From: Paludibaculum fermentans_A
GTDB lineage: Bacteria > Acidobacteriota > Terriglobia > Bryobacterales > Bryobacteraceae
Length of the DNA: 64,000 nucleotides
Direction: 5' to 3'
Assembly (NCBI RefSeq): GCF_051172195.1
Contig: NZ_JBPJAQ010000001.1
Span: forward strand, 5,828,001-5,892,000
This document shows positions 16,479 to 26,106 of this stretch, in pieces. Numbering within the stretch: position 1 is the stretch's first letter; each line of letters begins with the position of its first letter. A program made the translations under genes and the position numbers. A model generated the notes under the pieces. The model was not told where the DNA came from, searched no databases, and saw nothing but the letters and a program-made list of their open reading frames with translations.

Positions 16479-18886
16479 CCATCCGCTGGGGCCGCATAGT
16501 CCTTACTTGTTTCGGAACGGCCGTCCTGGTGGGCGTCGCCGGCCTCGTGGCGCCGGAACTCAACGCCGGCCGCATGCGCGCTCCGCTGGAAGCCGCTCTC
16601 CGCGAGACGCTGGGCCGCCCCGTCGAAGTCCGTGAAGTCCGCTACCAGGTATTCCCCAAACCCGGGCTCTCCGCGACCGACCTCGTCATCCCCGACGAGC
16701 CTGCTTTTGGCCTGGAGCCCCTCGCCTATGTCGGAGAAATGCAGGCCGGCATCAGCTTCACCAGCCTCTTCACCGGCCGCCTGCGCATCTCCACCGTCCG
16801 CCTGGTCGACGCCAGCGTCAACCTCGCCCGGAAAGATGACCTCGGGTGGAATTTTGCCCGCCTGCTCAGCCGCATGGCCACCAACGTCAAACAGACCGGT
16901 TCCGCGCCAGCCGTCGAAATCCGCGAAAGCCGCATCAATTTCCGCACCGGCACCCTCAAGTCGCCACTGTTCCTCAATGCGGTTGACCTGGACATCGATC
17001 CGCCCGACGCCACCGGCGGCTCGCTCCAGTGGCGCTATGAAGCTTCGCCCGCTCGCACGGATCGCGCCGAAGAAGGTTTTGGCCGCTTCACCGGCAGTGG
17101 GAAGTGGCGCGCCGCCGGCGGCGGGGACGGTACCCTGGCGGTTGAACTGGAACTCGATCGCAGCCCGATCGCCGAATTCCTCACGCTCCTCACCGGCCAC
17201 GACCTTGGCGTCCAGGGCCGCTTCAGCACCCGCACCACGCTCGACGGGCCGCTGAATAATATGACCGTGAAGGGCTCAGTCGAGCTCGAGGATGTCGATC
17301 GCTCCACTTACTTCGGCCTGCGGGGCAACCAGTGGGCGCTCGCCTATGAAGGAACCTTAAACCTGCCGGGGGAGACCCTCCAGATTGCCACCCGCAAGCC
17401 GCGCGAGAAGGCTCCGCTGCCGCTCACCGTTCAGCTCGAGTGCCGCCGCATGCTGCTCGATCCGCAATGGAGCGCCTCGTTCGCTTTCGACGAGATTCCC
17501 GCGCCCGCCCTGCTCGATTTCGGACGCCGCCTGGGCGCCCGGCTGCCGGAGGAGCTCACGGTCCTCGGCAAGGTGGTCGGGTCCATCTCCTATTCCCAAT
17601 CGAAGCCACTGGAGGGCAGTGTCGAACTGCGCGAAGGAAGAGTCACGTTGGGTGCGGCCGGTCCGCTGGCCTTTGAAACGGCGCAGGTTTCCCTCTCAGG
17701 AGAGGGTGTTTCCCTGGCTCCGGTGAAGGTCGCCACACCCGGCGGACGCCAGGCGGAGATCTCCGGCGACTGGCAGATGGCCTCCGAGGCGTTGAATTTC
17801 AAGATCGATTCCGAAGGGTTGGCGCTCACTGAATTGGATACCGCCATCTCCAGCCTGAAGGACGTGGCCTCCGTTCCGCTGCTCGCGGCCTGTACGGAAG
17901 GCGACCTGCGCGGCTCGCTCAGCTACGAACGCGCGGCCCAGAACGTCGACCAGCCCATCGCCGGCGGTTGGACAGGGGAACTGGGGCTGTCTGGGGTACA
18001 CTGCGCCCTGGATGGCGCCGCCCAGCCGGTGGTTCTTGAATCCGGCACGCTCGCTCTCAAGCCCAACCAGTGGAACCTGCGGAAAGCGAGCGGCCTCTAT
18101 GGCAAACAGCCTTTCCAATTGGAACTTACGCACACCGGCCTGCTCAGCGCCCGCCGTCCTTATAAGTTCAAGCTGAATATCGACTCCATTGGCGGAGCCG
18201 AGATCGACCAGTTCCTGAGGCCCGCGCTGCTCACGCGGCGCGGCTTTATCGATCGCACGCTGCGCCGCGCGCAACTCGTGCCCGCCTGGCTGCGGGCCCG
18301 CCACGCCGAAGGGGACCTCCATATCACCTCCCTGAAGCTGGGGGAGGAGACCCTTTCGAACTTCGCTGGCCGCGCCTACTGGGACGGCGCCGCGCTGGAA
18401 TTGCCGGATATTTCCGCCCGCTGGGACGAAGCTGCGGTCTCCGGACGCATCCGCCTGAGCCTGGGCGGCGAGCGGTTCGACTACCGCATGAAGGGCCATG
18501 TGGACGGGGTGGAGTGGAAGCAGGGCACGCTCGATTTCGAACTCGATGCCCGCACTACCAGCCTGGCTGCGCCGTTTTCTCCAAACCTTCGTGGTACGGG
18601 CCAGTTCGCCGCCCGTTCCATCGATTTCGGGGAAGATACCTTGAAACAGGTGTCCGGCTGCCTGGATTTTGATGGCCAGCGCGCACAACGCCTGAAGATC
18701 GGCTGCCTGGAAGCCCAGCATGGCGGAGAGTGGATGCAGGGCCAGGGTTGGGCCGCGTCCGACCCGAAAGCTGATCAGAGAGTAGTAGTTGACCTGACCG
18801 GGGCACACCGCGCACTGCGCCTCACCGGCACGCTGCAGCCCCTACAGTTTGAGTCCGCAACAGGCGATAGCAGCCGAACGCGCTAA
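16475..18886 (+). CDS. AsmA family protein
   Basis: An 803-residue envelope protein. One N-terminal membrane anchor (about residues 7-27) is followed by the AsmA-type opening, with RPVEVREVRYQVFPKPGLSA and VGEMQAGISFTSLFTGRLRI. The long remainder is repetitive beta structure of the kind found in AsmA/TamB-like proteins that span the periplasm and handle phospholipid transport or outer-membrane assembly. It starts four bases before the nucleotidyltransferase gene ends, yet its job seems unrelated to molybdenum cofactor. The family call is firm and the cargo unknown. Confidence 0.85.
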   Translation: MTIRWGRIVLTCFGTAVLVGVAGLVAPELNAGRMRAPLEAALRETLGRPVEVREVRYQVFPKPGLSATDLVIPDEPAFGLEPLAYVGEMQAGISFTSLFTGRLRISTVRLVDASVNLARKDDLGWNFARLLSRMATNVKQTGSAPAVEIRESRINFRTGTLKSPLFLNAVDLDIDPPDATGGSLQWRYEASPARTDRAEEGFGRFTGSGKWRAAGGGDGTLAVELELDRSPIAEFLTLLTGHDLGVQGRFSTRTTLDGPLNNMTVKGSVELEDVDRSTYFGLRGNQWALAYEGTLNLPGETLQIATRKPREKAPLPLTVQLECRRMLLDPQWSASFAFDEIPAPALLDFGRRLGARLPEELTVLGKVVGSISYSQSKPLEGSVELREGRVTLGAAGPLAFETAQVSLSGEGVSLAPVKVATPGGRQAEISGDWQMASEALNFKIDSEGLALTELDTAISSLKDVASVPLLAACTEGDLRGSLSYERAAQNVDQPIAGGWTGELGLSGVHCALDGAAQPVVLESGTLALKPNQWNLRKASGLYGKQPFQLELTHTGLLSARRPYKFKLNIDSIGGAEIDQFLRPALLTRRGFIDRTLRRAQLVPAWLRARHAEGDLHITSLKLGEETLSNFAGRAYWDGAALELPDISARWDEAAVSGRIRLSLGGERFDYRMKGHVDGVEWKQGTLDFELDARTTSLAAPFSPNLRGTGQFAARSIDFGEDTLKQVSGCLDFDGQRAQRLKIGCLEAQHGGEWMQGQGWAASDPKADQRVVVDLTGAHRALRLTGTLQPLQFESATGDSSRTR

Positions 18887-18903
18887 AATTCGAGCGAGGG
18901 TTG

Positions 18904-20052
18904 ATGAATTTGTCTATGGATGAACTTCAAGCGCTGCCGCCCGCCCGCGACTTCGTCGACGCGGAACGCGACACGGCGCGCGAGCAGATAACCGCCGCCT
19001 GGCAATTGCATGTCGAACGGCTGCAGGAACAGATCGAACGCGGCTGGCAGGAGAATATCGAGCGCGTCTTCGAGGAGCGTTTTGCAGCCCTGCGAGCCGG
19101 TTTCGAAGCTGAAATTGAAGCCCGTACCGCTGCCCGCGTGGCGGAAGCTTCAGACCGCGTGCGCGCTGCTTCCCTGCGCGTCATGAGCGAACGGCTCAAC
19201 CAGACCGCGCGCCGCCTGGACCAGGCGGAAGACGGCCACACGTGGGCCGCCGCCCTGCTGGATGGCGCCGCTGCCTATGCCTCCCGCGCCATTCTTTTCA
19301 GCGTCATCAACGGCGAGTTGCAGTACGAAGACCACCGTTCGAACGAAGAGCAGAGCCTCGGCGACGTGCTGGACGGTCGCATTGCGCTGAGCGATGCCCC
19401 GGCCTTTGGCGGGGTTCTGGAAACCATGGATGCCGTCATCTGCATGGCCACGGCCGGAGAGATCTCGGCCCGCCTCGCCGATGTCCTGGGGTCGAGTGAA
19501 GAACGCCGCGTCTCCCTGCTGCCGGTCATCGTCGGCCAAGGCCAGGGCAAACGCCGCGTCGCCGCCATCCTCTACGCTGAGAACGAAGCCGAACCCATCG
19601 ATGTGAACGTCCTGGAAGTCATCACCGCGGTTGCCGGCAACACTCTCGACGCCCGCCAGACGGCCCAGCGCCAGGCAACCTCCGCCCCGGCCGGCAACCT
19701 CATGTCGATCGCCCCGGTGGCCGCCCTGCCTGCCGCGGCGCCCGCTACCGGACCGGACTGGTCCAAACTGCCGCGCGAAGAGCAGGAACTCCACGCCAAA
19801 GCCCAGCGTTTCGCCCGCGTGCGTGTCGCGGAAATGCGCCTCTACCAGGCCCAGGCCGTCCGCCAGGGCAGGGAAGACGCCCGCCTCTATGTCTCCCTGC
19901 GAGGCGAGATGGATCGCGGACGCGCCCAGTTCAAGCACGAGTTTCTTCAGATCCCGTCCATGATCGATTACTTCCACATGGAGTTGGTCCGTACTCTTGC
20001 CAATGACGATGCTTCGCTGTTGGGGCCGGAATATCCTGGCCCACTCGTCTAA
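18904..20052 (+). CDS. Coiled-coil protein with GAF-like domain
   Basis: A 382-residue cytoplasmic protein of unknown role. The first 110 residues are a long charged helix (ERLQEQIERGWQENIERV and similar), likely a coiled coil. Residues about 115-255 look like a GAF domain, with VINGELQYEDHRSNEEQ and RRVAAILYAENEAEPIDVN. The C-terminal part ends in another helical segment with DARLYVSLRGEMDRGRAQF. ATG 18904 or 18916 could be the start. The lytic transglycosylase gene begins 56 bases before this one ends. Similar proteins next to envelope genes may act in signalling, but that is a guess. Confidence 0.7.
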   Translation: MNLSMDELQALPPARDFVDAERDTAREQITAAWQLHVERLQEQIERGWQENIERVFEERFAALRAGFEAEIEARTAARVAEASDRVRAASLRVMSERLNQTARRLDQAEDGHTWAAALLDGAAAYASRAILFSVINGELQYEDHRSNEEQSLGDVLDGRIALSDAPAFGGVLETMDAVICMATAGEISARLADVLGSSEERRVSLLPVIVGQGQGKRRVAAILYAENEAEPIDVNVLEVITAVAGNTLDARQTAQRQATSAPAGNLMSIAPVAALPAAAPATGPDWSKLPREEQELHAKAQRFARVRVAEMRLYQAQAVRQGREDARLYVSLRGEMDRGRAQFKHEFLQIPSMIDYFHMELVRTLANDDASLLGPEYPGPLV

Positions 20053-22273
20053 AGCCAAACGCGTGGGAGGCGGGCTGTTCCCGCTGGTGCTTTGCGCGCT
20101 GACAGCTGGCGCGCAGACAGACCCGGGCCCGCGCCTGAAGGCTGCCGTCGAAGCGCTCGACAGAAACTCGCCCGGCGTGGCCCTCAGCCAGTTATCCGGG
20201 CTGACGCCGCGCCTGCCCCAGATCGCCGATTACCTGGCGTTCTGGACCGCGCAGGCGCAGATGCAGAACCGGAACTACCCGGCCGTGGCGCCCACCCTCG
20301 AACCTGTCTTCCGCCAGACCCTGCCTTCACCTCTGGCCGGACGCGCCGCGATCCTGGCGGCCCGCGCGCTGGTCGAGACCAACTCGTTTACGCCGGCCCT
20401 GCAGGCGCTCAGCCGCGTGCCGATGGACCAGTTGCCCATGCCCCAGGCAGCCCTTTTGTTTGCACAGGCTTACTCCGGCGCCGGCGATTCGGTCTCGGCG
20501 GCGGTGCAGTATCAGACGGTCTATTTCTACTACCCGCTCAGCGACGAAGCCCGGGAAGCGGGCGCCGCGCTGCCTGGCCTGGAGCGGGAACTGGGCGATC
20601 GTTATCCGCCCGCCATGCCCAATGCCCGGCTGCAGCGTGCCCAGAAGCTGATCGACGGAGGGCTGGCCGAACGGGCGAAGACCGAGTTGGAAGCCATGAT
20701 CCCACTGCTGGGCGGGCTGGAGCGCGACCAGGCCCGCGTCCGGTTGGGCGCCGCCGACTACCAGCTGAAACGAACCGAAACCGCGGCTTCCTACCTGCGT
20801 AGCCTGCGCGTCGACGATCCGGAAGCCGACGCCGAGCGTCTGTACTACCTCGCCGCCTGCTACCGCCGGCTCGATCGGGATGCCGATATGCTGGCCACCG
20901 TCCAGGACATCGGACCCAAGGCGCCCTCCTCCCCGTGGCGGCTGAAGGCCCTGATCCTGGCCGGCAACAACTACCTGGTGGCCAATGACGCGAAGAAGTT
21001 CACCCCGCTGTTCCAGGCCTGCGCCGAGGCGTTCCCCAATTCAGAAGATGGGCCGGGCTGCCACTGGAAGGTCACCTGGCGCGCTTACCTGGAGCGTAAG
21101 TCGGACGCAGGCCAGTGGTTGCGGCAGCACGTCACGCTCTATCCGTCTTCCGACAAGGCCGGAGCCGCGCTCTACTATCTCGGCCGCCTGGCCGAAACGT
21201 CGTCTGATATGCCGGCGGCCAAACGCTTTTACAACGAGTTGCTGGGGCGATTCCCGAACTACTACTACACCGCGCTGGCCCGGGAACAATTGAAGCGGTC
21301 GCAGGTTGCCCTGGCGGCGGCTTCGCCGGATACCGAGCAGTGGCTGGGAACCATTGCCTGGCCCAACCGCGTGCGGCAGGCCGATTTCAATGGCGACGAG
21401 CTCACCAACCGCCGGATTGAACGGGCCCGCCTGCTGTCCGGCGCCGGCCTGGAACAGTGGGCCGAGGGCGAACTGCGGTACGGAATTCGCACCGGCGGCA
21501 AGCGCTTTCCCCTGGCCGTCGAACTGGCGGAAACCGCCCATCGCCGCGGAGCGCCCGACGTCGGCCTGCGCTACATCAAGAGCACGATTCCGGACTACCT
21601 GTGGCTCACCGCCGACGGAGCGCCCAAGAGCTTCTGGAAGCTTGCCTTCCCGTTCCCCTATCGCGCCAAGATTGAGCGCTTTGCGAAGGAACGTTCGCTC
21701 GATCCCTTCCTGGTGGCGGCGCTCATCCGGCAGGAATCGGAGTTCAACCCGAGCGCCCTTTCCGTGGTGAAAGCCGTGGGCCTGATGCAGGTGATGCCGG
21801 CCACCGGCCGCGAGCTTGGCCGCCGGGTGGGCCTGAAGGCGGTCCGGCCGAGTTCGCTGAAGGTCCCGGACATCAACATCAACATTGGAACCTACTACCT
21901 GCAGCGCCAGTTGGCGGCCCGCAACGGCAACGTCGAGGACACACTCGCCGGCTACAATGCCGGACCGTCGCGCGTGCCCGTCTGGCGCTCGTGGTGGGAC
22001 TTCCGCGAATCCAGTGAATTCGTCGAAACGATCCCGTTCACGCAGACCCGTGAATACGTCCAGATCGTGATGCGCAACGCCGAGATGTACCGCCGAATCT
22101 ACGCCAACGAGCCCTACACCGTCGAACCCGAGCCGCCCGCGATGCCGGCCACCATCACCGCCGCCCCGCCTGCCAGGAAAGCCGTCGCCGCGCCCGTTAA
22201 AGCCTCGACCAGGAAGTCGACACACTCCAAATCCAAAAAAGGTAAGCAGAGTGCCACTCGAACCAGTAACTGA
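19997..22273 (+). CDS. slt: Soluble lytic murein transglycosylase
   Basis: A 758-residue periplasmic enzyme that cleaves the beta-1,4 link of peptidoglycan to form 1,6-anhydromuropeptides. A signal-like stretch LFPLVLCALTAGAQ is followed by a long helical superhelix of TPR-like repeats (about 40-520). The SLT domain (about 555-690) has ALIRQESEFNP with catalytic Glu580, GLMQVMPATG and TLAGYNAGP. A Pro/Ala/Lys-rich tail follows. The ATG at 19997 lies inside the previous gene; a GTG at 20063 gives a signal peptide without its charged start. The aminotransferase gene begins 23 bases before the stop. Confidence 0.92.
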   Translation: MPMTMLRCWGRNILAHSSKAKRVGGGLFPLVLCALTAGAQTDPGPRLKAAVEALDRNSPGVALSQLSGLTPRLPQIADYLAFWTAQAQMQNRNYPAVAPTLEPVFRQTLPSPLAGRAAILAARALVETNSFTPALQALSRVPMDQLPMPQAALLFAQAYSGAGDSVSAAVQYQTVYFYYPLSDEAREAGAALPGLERELGDRYPPAMPNARLQRAQKLIDGGLAERAKTELEAMIPLLGGLERDQARVRLGAADYQLKRTETAASYLRSLRVDDPEADAERLYYLAACYRRLDRDADMLATVQDIGPKAPSSPWRLKALILAGNNYLVANDAKKFTPLFQACAEAFPNSEDGPGCHWKVTWRAYLERKSDAGQWLRQHVTLYPSSDKAGAALYYLGRLAETSSDMPAAKRFYNELLGRFPNYYYTALAREQLKRSQVALAAASPDTEQWLGTIAWPNRVRQADFNGDELTNRRIERARLLSGAGLEQWAEGELRYGIRTGGKRFPLAVELAETAHRRGAPDVGLRYIKSTIPDYLWLTADGAPKSFWKLAFPFPYRAKIERFAKERSLDPFLVAALIRQESEFNPSALSVVKAVGLMQVMPATGRELGRRVGLKAVRPSSLKVPDININIGTYYLQRQLAARNGNVEDTLAGYNAGPSRVPVWRSWWDFRESSEFVETIPFTQTREYVQIVMRNAEMYRRIYANEPYTVEPEPPAMPATITAAPPARKAVAAPVKASTRKSTHSKSKKGKQSATRTSN

Positions 22274-23441
22274 GCGTTTTCGCGCCCACCGCGTTGAACA
22301 CTTCACCGAAAGTGTCATCCGTGAGATGACCCGCCTCGCCCTGCGCCATTCGGCCGTCAACCTGGCCCAGGGCTTCCCCGATTTTCCGGCCCCGGCCGAG
22401 CTCAAAGAGGCCGCGACCCGCGCCATCGAGGAAGACTTCAACCAGTACGCCGTCACCTGGGGCGCCAAGCCGCTGCGCGATGCGATCGCCGCCAAGTACC
22501 TGAGGCACTATGGCCTGGAGCTGGATCCCGAGACCGAGATCACGGTCGTCTGCGGCTCCACTGAGGGCATGATTGCCTCGCTGCTGGCCACGACGAATCC
22601 TGACGACGAGATCGTGATTTTCGAGCCGTACTACGAAAACTACGGGCCCGATGCCGACCTGTGTTCGGCCAAACGGCGCTATGTCACACTGCACGCGCCC
22701 GACTGGACGTTCGATCCCGAAGAACTGCGCGCCGCGTTCAACTCAAAGACCAAGGCGATCATCGTCAATACGCCTAACAATCCCACCGGCAAGGTCTTCA
22801 CGCGGGCTGAACTGGAGCTGATCGCCGAACTGTGCCAGGAGCATGACGCGCTCTGCATCACGGATGAGATCTACGAGCACATCCTGTATGACGGCGCCGT
22901 CCACATTCCTGTGCTGACCATGCCCGGGATGCGGGACCGTACCATCCTGGTGAACTCGATGTCGAAGACCTTTTCGGTCACCGGCTGGCGCGTTGGCTGG
23001 GTGCTGGCCGCTCCGCACCTGACCACCTCGATCCGCAAAGTGCACGATTTCCTGACAGTGGGGGCCGCGAGTCCGTTGCAGCAGGCGGGAGTCTTTGCCC
23101 TATCTTTACCTGACACGTACTTCAAGGATCTCGCCATACATTATGGCGAGCGGCGAGACTATCTGATGGGGCTGCTGCGAGTGGCTGGATTGGCTCCGTA
23201 TCGCCCCGCGGGCGCATACTATATCATGAGCGACATTAATTCCATCGGGTATTCGGATGATGTTCTCCTAAGTCGACATCTTGTTGAAACAGTGGGAGTT
23301 GCATGTGTACCTGGAGGGTCATTTTTCAGCCGGCAGGGTCTGGGATCGCACTTAATTCGCTTCTGTTTCTGCAAAAAGTATGAGACGCTGGAGGAGGCGG
23401 GACGGCGTCTACAGCGCGCGTTCCGCGGTGCCGCCGACTAA
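22251..23441 (+). CDS. Class I/II pyridoxal-phosphate aminotransferase
   Basis: A 396-residue cytoplasmic enzyme with a GTG start after AAGGTAAG. The fold-type I landmarks are NLAQGFPDFPAPAELKE, NTPNNPTGKVF, CITDEIYEHILYDG, and the PLP lysine (Lys239) in SMSKTFSVTGWRVGW. The NLAQGFPDF start and overall pattern are closest to the kynurenine/glutamine/methionine aminotransferase group; the exact substrate is not determinable. Codon use is typical of the neighbourhood up to about 23090, then becomes clearly AT-richer to the end, although the protein remains in frame and family-like. Confidence 0.88.
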   Translation: MPLEPVTERFRAHRVEHFTESVIREMTRLALRHSAVNLAQGFPDFPAPAELKEAATRAIEEDFNQYAVTWGAKPLRDAIAAKYLRHYGLELDPETEITVVCGSTEGMIASLLATTNPDDEIVIFEPYYENYGPDADLCSAKRRYVTLHAPDWTFDPEELRAAFNSKTKAIIVNTPNNPTGKVFTRAELELIAELCQEHDALCITDEIYEHILYDGAVHIPVLTMPGMRDRTILVNSMSKTFSVTGWRVGWVLAAPHLTTSIRKVHDFLTVGAASPLQQAGVFALSLPDTYFKDLAIHYGERRDYLMGLLRVAGLAPYRPAGAYYIMSDINSIGYSDDVLLSRHLVETVGVACVPGGSFFSRQGLGSHLIRFCFCKKYETLEEAGRRLQRAFRGAAD

Positions 23442-23499
23442 CTGACGCCAAGAAGCGTCATTGCAGTTGAAGTGCATTCGATTGGCTGAAGGAGAAACG

Positions 23500-23883
23500 A
23501 TGCTGCCGAATTTCCTCCTGCCGGAACAGGTAGTCCGTCAGAACGGGTCCGGTCCCAAGATTGAGATCGGCGATTCCGCAGGCGATGTAATCAGCCTGAC
23601 GCTGGGGATTCATCGAACCATAGAACAACAGAGCCTGGATCTGTCAATTTCCGGGTCAGTGGACGGTGAAAACTGGGGCGACAAGCCTCTGGCCGCTTTC
23701 CCGCAGAAGTTCTATTGCGGGGTATACAGCCTGATTGTGGATCTCTCTGACCGGCCCGATGTCCGCTTCCTGCGCGTTGACTGGAAAGTCAGCCGCTGGG
23801 GCCGTGGAGAGCCAACGCCCTTATTTGGACTTTACGTATTCGCCGAAGCCGTAGGCCAAGGTGTGTTGGGCGCCGCCCGCTAA
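23500..23883 (+). CDS. Small conserved hypothetical protein
   Basis: A 127-residue soluble protein starting at ATG 23500 behind AAGGAGAAA. It looks like a single beta-sandwich: ISLTLGIHRTIEQQSLDLSI, SGSVDGENWGDKPLAAFPQ, then a Trp- and Arg-containing stretch and FGLYVFAEAVGQG. There is no signal peptide and no family that I recognise. Base composition is lower in GC than the genes around it and similar to the end of the preceding aminotransferase gene. Confidence 0.7.
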   Translation: MLPNFLLPEQVVRQNGSGPKIEIGDSAGDVISLTLGIHRTIEQQSLDLSISGSVDGENWGDKPLAAFPQKFYCGVYSLIVDLSDRPDVRFLRVDWKVSRWGRGEPTPLFGLYVFAEAVGQGVLGAAR

Positions 23884-23897
23884 CCCGACCAGGGCCT

Positions 23898-24644
23898 TTA
23901 CAGCCGGTTGATCAGGCTAGCCACATAGCCGCCGCCGAAGCCGTTATCGATGTTCACCACGCTCACGTTGCTGGCGCAGCTATTGAGCATCCCCAGCAGC
24001 GCTGCCAGTCCATGGAAGCTGGCGCCGTAACCCACGCTGGTCGGCACCGCGATGACTGGACAACTGACGAGCCCGCCCACCGCGCTGGGCAGCGCTCCTT
24101 CCATTCCGGCGCACACTACGATCACGCGTGCCTTCGTGATCCGGTCCATGTTCCCGAACAGGCGATGGATACCGGCAACGCCCACGTCGTGAATCTGATC
24201 GACATCATTGCCCATCACCTCGGCGGTCACCACTGCTTCGAGTGCTACCGGCATATCCGTCGTACCGGCGCTGATCACGGCCAGCCGCCCTTTGCCGTGC
24301 ATGGTGCGGTCGCGCCACACGCGGAGGGCGCCGCAAGCTGGGAAGTATTCGGCTTCGGGGTACAGCGCCTGCATGCGGCCCGCGACCTCTTCCGTGGTGC
24401 GTGTCACCAGGACGTTGGAGGCGCGCTCCAGCAGGCGTTCGGCGATACCCAGCACCTGTTCAGTGGTCTTGCCTTTGCCGAAGATCACTTCCGGCATCCC
24501 GGTGCGGATGGCGCGATGATGATCCACCGTCGCATAGCCGAGATTCTCGAAGGGCATGTGCCGCAGGCGTTCGATGGCCGCGTCGATCTCTACTGCGCCT
24601 GAACGCACCTGTTCCAACAGTGACTTGAGGTGATCCTGATCCAT
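23898..24644 (-). CDS. larB: LarB-type pyridinium-3,5-biscarboxylate mononucleotide synthase
   Basis: A 248-residue enzyme. Known LarB carboxylates and hydrolyses nicotinic acid adenine dinucleotide to begin the nickel-pincer cofactor of lactate racemase. Landmarks include GMPEVIFGKGKT, AVISAGTTDMPVALEAV, VVCAGMEGALPSAVGGL and VINIDNGFGGG-like VVNIDNGFGGGYVAS. It reads toward the small protein at 23500-23883 with only 14 bases between the two stop codons. Neither larC, larE nor a racemase gene lies within the window, so the pathway would have to be completed elsewhere. Confidence 0.9.
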   Translation of the reverse strand: MDQDHLKSLLEQVRSGAVEIDAAIERLRHMPFENLGYATVDHHRAIRTGMPEVIFGKGKTTEQVLGIAERLLERASNVLVTRTTEEVAGRMQALYPEAEYFPACGALRVWRDRTMHGKGRLAVISAGTTDMPVALEAVVTAEVMGNDVDQIHDVGVAGIHRLFGNMDRITKARVIVVCAGMEGALPSAVGGLVSCPVIAVPTSVGYGASFHGLAALLGMLNSCASNVSVVNIDNGFGGGYVASLINRL

Positions 24645-24662
24645 TTGGGTGTTTACGCCTCT

Positions 24663-25133
24663 CTAGAAATCGAGTGTCATGCCCGGCTTGATATTGTTCT
24701 TCGCGGCTACGCCGGCGGCCACTTCGAGTACGTAGGCGGCGTTGAAGCCTCCGCCATACGACATGCAAGTTTCCTGCGGTCCGGGGCAGGGGGGCACTTT
24801 GTGGACCAGCTGCACAACGGTGTGCTGGCGGTCCATCCAGATCATGTCGAGCGGCACCTTCACTTCAAACATCCAGTAAGGGTACTTGCCCTCTTTCTGG
24901 TGGACGAACAGCATGCCCTGGTCTTCCGGCAGCGAGTCGCGGAACTTCATGCCGCGCATCACATCGGCCGGTTGAATCGCCAGCTCGGCGCGGATCTTTT
25001 TGCCGTTCGGAAAGGTGACCTGCCGCGAGTTGTAGCCGACCACGGTCCCGCTCTCGGAGCCGCCGCATCCGGCCAGCGCCAGTGACAGGGTTGTGGCTGC
25101 CAGCCAGATCATGCGGAAGCGTCTTTCATGCAT
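24663..25133 (-). CDS. DUF192 lipoprotein
   Basis: A 156-residue envelope protein. The signal peptide ends in SLALAGCG, a lipobox, so it is probably lipid-anchored. The DUF192 domain is marked by VMRGMKFRDSLPEDQGMLFV, WMFEVKVPLDMIWMD and the C-terminal YVLEVAAGVAAKNNIKPG. The function of DUF192 proteins is unknown. It lies 18 bases upstream of larB on the same strand and is divergent from the prenyltransferase gene, with almost no space between the two starts. Confidence 0.87.
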   Translation of the reverse strand: MHERRFRMIWLAATTLSLALAGCGGSESGTVVGYNSRQVTFPNGKKIRAELAIQPADVMRGMKFRDSLPEDQGMLFVHQKEGKYPYWMFEVKVPLDMIWMDRQHTVVQLVHKVPPCPGPQETCMSYGGGFNAAYVLEVAAGVAAKNNIKPGMTLDF

Positions 25134-25141
25134 CGATTAAA

Positions 25142-26098
25142 ATGGTAGCTGGATTGCCAGCCGGAATGCACCAAGCCACCTCTTCTTTCAGTCCCCCAGC
25201 CCTCTGGCGGCGTCTTGTCCTGACGCTCGACATGATCAGGTTCGAGCATTCGGTGTTCGCCCTGCCTTTCGCGCTGACCGGCGCGCTGCTGGGCTGGCGC
25301 GCCGTCGGCTACCCGCTGAACGGCATGGCCGCCAAGCTGGGTTGGATCGTCCTCGCCATGGTGGGCGCCCGTTCGGCGGCGATGGCCTTCAACCGGGTGC
25401 TGGATGCCGACATTGACGCTCGCAATCCGCGGACGAAGGCCCGCCATATTCCGGCCGGCCTGCTGAGCCGGACGTTCGCCTGGGGGTTCATTGCGGCCAC
25501 CTCGGCCGTATTCCTGCTGGCCGCCGGGATGCTGAATCCGCTGTGTTTCCGGTTGGCGCCCGTCGCGCTGGGGGTCGTTTTCTTCTATTCCTGGACGAAG
25601 CGCTTCACCCCGCTGTCGCATGTCGTGCTGGGCTTTGCGCTGGGCATCGCGCCGTCGGCCGCCTGGATCGCGATGACCGGCTCGCTGGATCCGCGGATCA
25701 TCTGGCTGACCGCCGCCGTCACGCTGTGGACGGCCGGTTTCGACATCATTTACTCCTGCCAGGACTATGAGTTCGACCAGCGGGAGGGGTTGTTCAGCCT
25801 GCCGGCCAAGCTCGGGATCGCCGGGGCGCTGCTGACCGCCCGTTTTTTCCACATTGCGATGATTGCCTGCCTGGCCATCCTGGCGCTGTCTCTGGGCGGC
25901 GGAATTCCGGCCTGGCTCGGGATCGGCGTGGTGGCGGCGCTGCTGCTCTATGAACATTCCCTGGTCCACTCCAACGACCTGTCGCGGGTCGACGCCGCCT
26001 TCTTCACCGTGAACGGCTGGGTGGGCATGTTATTCTTTGGTTTCTGGGCCTTTGACATCCTCTCCGCCATGCCCGGACTGCATCTCCTGGGAAACTGA
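25142..26098 (+). CDS. mqnP: UbiA-family prenyltransferase, probably menaquinone MqnP
   Basis: A 318-residue integral membrane enzyme with about eight or nine membrane helices. The two aspartate-rich prenyl-diphosphate sites are NRVLDADIDARN and YSCQDYEFDQREG. UbiA proteins attach a polyprenyl chain to an aromatic ring. Since the next gene, nine bases downstream, is mqnE of the futalosine menaquinone route, the substrate is likely 1,4-dihydroxy-6-naphthoate or a related intermediate, as for MqnP. ATG 25142 was chosen; ATG 25166 is an equally possible start (310 residues) and leaves more room for a promoter between the divergent genes. Confidence 0.88.
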   Translation: MVAGLPAGMHQATSSFSPPALWRRLVLTLDMIRFEHSVFALPFALTGALLGWRAVGYPLNGMAAKLGWIVLAMVGARSAAMAFNRVLDADIDARNPRTKARHIPAGLLSRTFAWGFIAATSAVFLLAAGMLNPLCFRLAPVALGVVFFYSWTKRFTPLSHVVLGFALGIAPSAAWIAMTGSLDPRIIWLTAAVTLWTAGFDIIYSCQDYEFDQREGLFSLPAKLGIAGALLTARFFHIAMIACLAILALSLGGGIPAWLGIGVVAALLLYEHSLVHSNDLSRVDAAFFTVNGWVGMLFFGFWAFDILSAMPGLHLLGN

Positions 26099-26106
26099 CA
26101 CACCCT

